From an uncultured Tenacibaculum sp. (GTDB lineage Bacteria; Bacteroidota; Bacteroidia; Flavobacteriales; Flavobacteriaceae), in assembly GCA_947497895.1 (NCBI GenBank), contig CANMIL010000003.1, forward strand, positions 248,001 through 312,000: a DNA stretch of 64,000 nt, written 5' to 3'. The translations under genes were made by a program, and so were the position numbers. The notes below the pieces were generated by a model. That model had not been told where the DNA came from, ran no database searches, and saw only the letters and a list, made by a program, of their open reading frames with translations. Of the stretch, positions 59,844 through 64,000 are shown piece after piece; within the stretch, counting starts at the first letter, position 1; the number at the start of each line of letters is the position of its first letter.

Positions 59844-61067
59844 CTATTGATTTTTAATCTTTTTAATAGAAATTTTCTCCCAAATTACTAGCCCAATTAG
59901 TAATACTCCAATAACAGTCATCCATTTTATTCCAAACTTCACGCCTAGCAATGGATATTCCTGTACTGGCTCATTAAACAATCCAAAAATCAAATAAATC
60001 AATCTCGTAGGCAAAAATGATAGACTAATTAGAATTGCCAAATATTTTGGATTTGAATATTTTGTTAAAACAGAATGAATTGTTGGAGCGATATGAACTT
60101 CCGCTATTCCAAGAAAAGTAATTGAAATCAAATAGGTAATTATATGTTCTTCAGTTGGTACTTCTGGAATTAAATATAATATTCCAAGTGATGTTACTCC
60201 AAAAACAAAACCAAGCAGTAATTTAAAGAACTGACCGCTGTAAAAATATGTCCATAAAACATACATTATTAAACTTATGGGTAAAACGAAAACGGAGTTA
60301 ATTGATTCCCAAAAATATGATGGAATATCAGAAGTAGATAATTCACGTAATTGTAATTGCAAATCAAAAGTTCGAATATTTGACATTTGGTAAAGTCCCC
60401 AAAACAAACCAACAATAATGCATGTCACTAAAATGCTAAAAACTCTCTTACCTAATAGAAATTCCACACACTTCTGATCGTTTTCCAATATTACCTCTAT
60501 TGAAAGTAAAATAGGAATTAACGAAATTAGCATTAATATCCCAGCAAAAGCAAAACCTATATTATAACCATATTTTTCTCCCAAATACCCCAATATCAGC
60601 ACTCCAAGAAACGCCCCTATATTTGTCGCTGAATAAAGTAATGTAAATCCTGAATCTAATAGCCTAGTCCGTTTCAAATAATATTTTCCAAAGTTTGAAG
60701 TAATATTAGGCGTAAAAAAACCACCACCCACAACAACCAAAAATAATCCTGTATAGAGTCCAGTTAATGAAGGAATGCATAAAATAAATGCTCCAATTGC
60801 CTGAATAACTCCTCCTATTAGAATTGCCTTTTTGTTACCAATTAGTAAGTCTCCAAATATAGCTCCCACAATTCCAGAAAAAACTAAAGAAGCCGTAAGC
60901 CAACCGTAAATTGTAAGCGCTTCTCTGTTTTCCATTTTTAGCGTTTCGCCAATCATATAAAGAATCGTAACGGCACGAAGTCCATAATAAGCAGCCCTTT
61001 CAAGTAGATTAGAAATAGCATAACTGTATATCTCTTTTGTATGTTTTTGATGTTGATTATTCTCCAC
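59844..61067 (-). CDS. POT-family proton-coupled peptide transporter
   Basis: This 407-residue protein has about 11-12 membrane helices. The POT signature is NLLERAAYYGLRAVTILYM at the start, with GGGFFTPNITSNFGKYY in helix 4-5. POT proteins import di- and tripeptides with protons. It is shorter than usual (about 450-500), with reduced loops. A lipoprotein gene follows. Confidence 0.85.
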   Translation of the reverse strand: MENNQHQKHTKEIYSYAISNLLERAAYYGLRAVTILYMIGETLKMENREALTIYGWLTASLVFSGIVGAIFGDLLIGNKKAILIGGVIQAIGAFILCIPSLTGLYTGLFLVVVGGGFFTPNITSNFGKYYLKRTRLLDSGFTLLYSATNIGAFLGVLILGYLGEKYGYNIGFAFAGILMLISLIPILLSIEVILENDQKCVEFLLGKRVFSILVTCIIVGLFWGLYQMSNIRTFDLQLQLRELSTSDIPSYFWESINSVFVLPISLIMYVLWTYFYSGQFFKLLLGFVFGVTSLGILYLIPEVPTEEHIITYLISITFLGIAEVHIAPTIHSVLTKYSNPKYLAILISLSFLPTRLIYLIFGLFNEPVQEYPLLGVKFGIKWMTVIGVLLIGLVIWEKISIKKIKNQ

Positions 61068-61121
61068 GCAATTTTTAATTTATATATTATTAATAGCTCT
61101 TTTTAAGTAGTCCTGTAATCG

Positions 61122-61682
61122 TTAATTTCTCTGAATAGCAAAAATCAAAGTTGAATCAGGTAATAACTTTATCAATTCTTCATGATTCTTATTTAATTTA
61201 ATCTCTTTTGTTATTCTTAAAATAAGATACTCTGTACTTTTTTCTGATTTGTAGGAATATTCAAGTCCGTTTATAATCAAATCACAAGCGCCATCAATTA
61301 ATGACAATTCATATAAACCTCCTCTAAACCGAATACTCAATGAATTTGCTGAACCATAAGTCTGATATTCTATTCTCGATTTTCCACTTGTCGTTTTTCC
61401 AAAATACTTTTTATAACTGACATCATACACCTCATGTTCATCTTTTTCAATTTCTAGTTTAGCAGGACTGCCTTGAAAATCCAATAAAATTTCTTTGTTT
61501 TCAGAATCTTTGATAATTAAAACTCCATTGACCGTTCCTTTAAAACTACCAGACTCTACATTCTGAAAAACGGAGTTAAACTCACTTCCATCAATGGCAT
61601 ATTCAGAGTATTGCCCAAAAATTTTAACGGAAATAAACATTAAGAGAAACGCAAATAGTATTCGAAGTTGAGTTATATACAT
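61122..61682 (-). CDS. Small secreted protein, unknown
   Basis: This 186-residue protein has a signal peptide (ILFAFLLMFISVKIFGQ) and a beta-rich body (GTVNGVLIIKDSENKEILLD, YELSLIDGACDLIINGLEYS). No family recognised. It is monocistronic or first of a loose run of minus-strand genes. Confidence 0.6.
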   Translation of the reverse strand: MYITQLRILFAFLLMFISVKIFGQYSEYAIDGSEFNSVFQNVESGSFKGTVNGVLIIKDSENKEILLDFQGSPAKLEIEKDEHEVYDVSYKKYFGKTTSGKSRIEYQTYGSANSLSIRFRGGLYELSLIDGACDLIINGLEYSYKSEKSTEYLILRITKEIKLNKNHEELIKLLPDSTLIFAIQRN

Positions 61683-61746
61683 AGTTCTAAATATTGTCTT
61701 TATTCTTTCGCTTTATATCTTTACTATAAAAAGTGTTATCATAATA

Positions 61747-62235
61747 TCAATCAATAAGCCCTTCGTCCTTCATTATTTTAAGAGCTTTTTTAGTTTCTCG
61801 ATCACCTCCTGTTATCGATCTAGGAAGCATGATCAAACGTTTTTTTATTTTTCCTTTTTCATCTTCAAATAACACTTCAAATCTTGATCTACTAAGTCCT
61901 TTAAATGCCTTTTTGAACCGTATTTCTTTAATTTTTTGTCGATTGATTATTGGTGTAGCAGAATTGTTAATACTAGTAAAAATACCATAAACTAGATAAG
62001 TCCCTAGTAAAACAAATAATATAGGCTCCAACATCTTTCCATTTCGAAATCCTTCAATAGCAACATATAAAAACCCTATCGTGATAACTCCATAAAGAAT
62101 TAAAATCCTTGTTATGCTCTTACCAACTGTTACATTTGCAACATTCCCAATAATTCCATCTCTTGATAAAACTATCTTGTCTGGGAGTATATGACAAAAT
62201 CCCGTTTTTGTTTTAAATGTACTTTCTTGTTTCAT
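61747..62235 (-). CDS. Small membrane protein, unknown
   Basis: This 162-residue protein has two membrane helices (ITRILILYGVITIGFLYVAI near 45 and LEPILFVLLGTYLVYGIFTS near 72) and a basic C-terminal soluble part (KGLSRSRFEVLFEDEKGKIKKRL). The layout is like bacterial PH-domain membrane proteins or YcxB-like proteins. Unassigned. Confidence 0.6.
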   Translation of the reverse strand: MKQESTFKTKTGFCHILPDKIVLSRDGIIGNVANVTVGKSITRILILYGVITIGFLYVAIEGFRNGKMLEPILFVLLGTYLVYGIFTSINNSATPIINRQKIKEIRFKKAFKGLSRSRFEVLFEDEKGKIKKRLIMLPRSITGGDRETKKALKIMKDEGLID

Positions 62236-62303
62236 TTTTTCTCAATATCGTATGACGGATTTCTAAGTACTTATAATCTAAAAAGAGATCATTTTTCCAA
62301 TAA

Positions 62304-62675
62304 TTATTTTTGAGTTAGTACCTGCATAACTTCTGAATAACTTAAATCTACCGTTGACTCTATAAACTCCATTCGTTTTGCTTCAGCTCCATGTCTCACA
62401 GAATCAATAATCGCTCTCTTCTCAACCTCTGAAACCCCTCCTTCTATTCTTTCCATCTGTTGAATTAGAACATTAAAACAGGTAAACCAATTCTTTGTTG
62501 AGTATAATTTAGAAATCCCTTCTGTCATCAATTCCTCAGCTTTCATAAAGTCAGCAAATACAATTCTTGAATCCGAAAATTTACCTTCCATAAGTTGGAT
62601 TCTTTTTGAGTTTAAATCATGAATTTCAATCTTGTTTACATATAGTTTTATATATAGGTATTTTTCTTTTATCAT
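62304..62675 (-). CDS. Small cytosolic protein, unknown
   Basis: This 123-residue protein (YLYIKLYVNKIEIHDLNSKR start, GVSEVEKRAIIDSVRHGAEA near the end) has no signal peptide or known motif. The N-terminal half looks like a beta-rich rod-shape or YjgA-type fold, the C-terminal half is helical. No family assigned. Confidence 0.55.
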   Translation of the reverse strand: MIKEKYLYIKLYVNKIEIHDLNSKRIQLMEGKFSDSRIVFADFMKAEELMTEGISKLYSTKNWFTCFNVLIQQMERIEGGVSEVEKRAIIDSVRHGAEAKRMEFIESTVDLSYSEVMQVLTQK

Positions 62676-62837
62676 AGGTTCGCTTTAGTACCGAGTTTTA
62701 TATTAAACAACTGCAATTTTATCTATGGCAAGTAACTCTCTTTTTTGTAAAGTTAATAAATAGAGTCCAATTTTAAACAAATCTCCACTTTAAGCACCAT
62801 CAAACTTAAGAAGCTTTCAAAATTACTAGTATAATAG

Positions 62838-62872
62838 AAAAAACTGCCCTAAATTAATAAGACAGTTTTTAA
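62838..62872 (-). terminator. Terminator of the acyl-CoA carboxylase gene
   Basis: AAAAAACTG pairs with CAGTTTTT around a short loop, 20 bp after the gene's stop on the minus strand. Confidence 0.7.
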
Positions 62873-62892
62873 ATATTATTTATGTAAGATTC

Positions 62893-64000
62893 TTACAACG
62901 GAATGTTTCCATGCTTTCTTTTGGGTCGTTCTACCTTTTTACCTTCCAACATAGCAAAAGCCTTGATCAGCTTTCTTCTAGTTTGTTCAGGTAAAATTAC
63001 CTCATCCACAAAACCACGTTCTGCTGCGCGATAAGGATTCGCAAACTTATCTGCATATTCCGCTTCTTTCTCGGCTAATTTAGCCTCGTGGTCATCGGCT
63101 TCTGCGATTTCTTTTTTAAAGATGATTTCACTCGCTCCTTTAGCTCCCATTACGGCAATCTCCGCTGAAGGCCAAGCAAAATTCATGTCTGCACCAATAT
63201 GTTTCGAGTTCATTACGTCATAAGCACCACCGTAGGCTTTTCTTGTAATCACACTTATTCTTGGCACCGTTGCCTCACTTAAAGCGTATAACAACTTCGC
63301 TCCATTGGTAATAATGGCATTCCACTCTTGGTCCGTTCCTGGTAAAAACCCTGGAACATCTACCAATACTAACAACGGAATATTAAAGCAATCGCAAAAA
63401 CGAGTAAATCTAGCGGCTTTTTTTGAACTATTTACGTCCAAGCAACCTGCTAAACTCATAGGTTGGTTTGCTACAATTCCTATACTTCTTCCTCCTAAAC
63501 GAGCAAAACCAACTACGATATTGTCTGCATAATCCTTGTGAATTTCAAAAAATGAATTCGTATCACCAATACCATCAATAACCGCACGCATATCGTAAGG
63601 CTTGTTGGCATTATCAGGAACAATATTGTTTAATTCCTCTCTAATTTCCGTTCCTAATGCAAAAGGTAATTTTTGAGTGGTTTCTTGATTGTTTTGTGGC
63701 ATATAGCTCAACAATGTTTTAATATCTTCTAGACATTGCACATCATTTTCCGAAGTTAAATGAGTTACACCAGATTTGGTTGAATGCGCACTTGCTCCTC
63801 CCAATTCTTCCGAAGTTACCTCTTCATTCGTTACCGTTTTTACCACATTAGGTCCAGTAACAAACATGTAACTTGTATTTTCAACCATAATGGTAAAGTC
63901 CGTCATGGCAGGAGAGTATACCGCTCCACCAGCACAAGGCCCCATAATTGCCGAAATTTGAGGAATTACTCCAGATGCTTGTACATTTCTGTAGAAAATA
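62893..64000 (-). CDS. Acyl-CoA (propionyl-CoA) carboxylase carboxyltransferase subunit, partial
   Basis: The 3' 369 codons are inside the window; the frame is open to the edge ([25 protein letters not shown]), so the true start is outside. It is the beta subunit that moves CO2 from biotin to propionyl- or acetyl-CoA. Landmarks are [40 protein letters not shown] and the closing [11 protein letters not shown], typical of PccB-type proteins of about 510-540 residues. Confidence 0.95.
   Translation of the reverse strand, partial: IFYRNVQASGVIPQISAIMGPCAGGAVYSPAMTDFTIMVENTSYMFVTGPNVVKTVTNEEVTSEELGGASAHSTKSGVTHLTSENDVQCLEDIKTLLSYMPQNNQETTQKLPFALGTEIREELNNIVPDNANKPYDMRAVIDGIGDTNSFFEIHKDYADNIVVGFARLGGRSIGIVANQPMSLAGCLDVNSSKKAARFTRFCDCFNIPLLVLVDVPGFLPGTDQEWNAIITNGAKLLYALSEATVPRISVITRKAYGGAYDVMNSKHIGADMNFAWPSAEIAVMGAKGASEIIFKKEIAEADDHEAKLAEKEAEYADKFANPYRAAERGFVDEVILPEQTRRKLIKAFAMLEGKKVERPKRKHGNIPL

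Overview
The window comes from the chromosome of an AT-rich member of the Bacteroidota, most probably a marine Flavobacteriaceae (Tenacibaculum-like). I infer this from the gene families (a XusABC-like TonB receptor/DUF4374/PepSY locus, TlpA with a DUF4369-type N-terminus, YcxB-like and DUF2314 proteins), from Bacteroidota-type lipoprotein and secretion signals, and from a TAnnTTTG-type promoter. I saw no rRNA, tRNA or CRISPR array.

Region 1 (1-22,622) is dominated by a Tn7-like transposon of about 21.2 kb inserted in comM (yifB). The comM 5' part (1145-1395) and 3' part (22623-23306) flank it. Its ends can be placed at 1396 and 22622 from TGT...ACA termini and two inverted 17-bp repeats per end (consensus ACARRAGWARATGATAA), the expected TnsB sites. 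At the right end lie tnsA-tnsB-tnsC-tniQ in one compact operon. A convergent gene (16478-18196) looks like a diverged TnsE. About 0.6 kb of the middle of comM is missing and there is no target duplication, so the locus was rearranged after insertion.

The cargo, left to right, is: a tail-fibre-like secreted protein with an astacin metalloprotease; remains of a Tn3-family transposon (split tnpA and two dead serine resolvases); a 1602-residue RHS/Tc-toxin-like protein with a secreted partner; an orphan DUF6922-like protein; and a paired AAA+ ATPase and subtilisin-like protease, the best candidate for a defence module. The first and third modules share an almost identical ~130-bp upstream region in inverted orientation, suggesting common control.

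Region 2 (23.3-31.8 kb) is a xenosiderophore-uptake locus: AraC/PchR-like regulator, TonB receptor, DUF4374 lipoprotein, small lipoprotein and PepSY membrane protein. An Lrp regulator, a 2-hydroxyacid dehydrogenase and a VOC protein follow.

Region 3 (31.8-45.7 kb) mixes an unusual exported caspase/CHAT-like protein paired with a two-helix membrane protein with housekeeping genes: GH65-like glycosidase, TlpA-like lipoprotein, ferritin, ahcY, 4'-phosphopantetheinyl transferase, thiamine-binding protein/PnuC/NadR-like kinase, and ArfB. One secreted-protein gene here is frameshifted.

Region 4 (45.1-50 kb) is accessory: a MITE-like palindrome, a ParDE toxin-antitoxin pair, two gene units each bounded by its own matched 10-bp inverted repeat with an attC-like spacer between them, and five ~131-bp palindromic tandem repeats.

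Region 5 (50-64 kb) is a run of minus-strand genes: two alpha/beta hydrolases, SDR, DUF2314-ankyrin, YcxB-like, nitroreductase with a DJ-1/HchA-like protein and a Crp/Fnr regulator, a POT transporter, several uncharacterised membrane or secreted proteins, and the carboxyltransferase subunit of an acyl-CoA carboxylase cut by the window edge.
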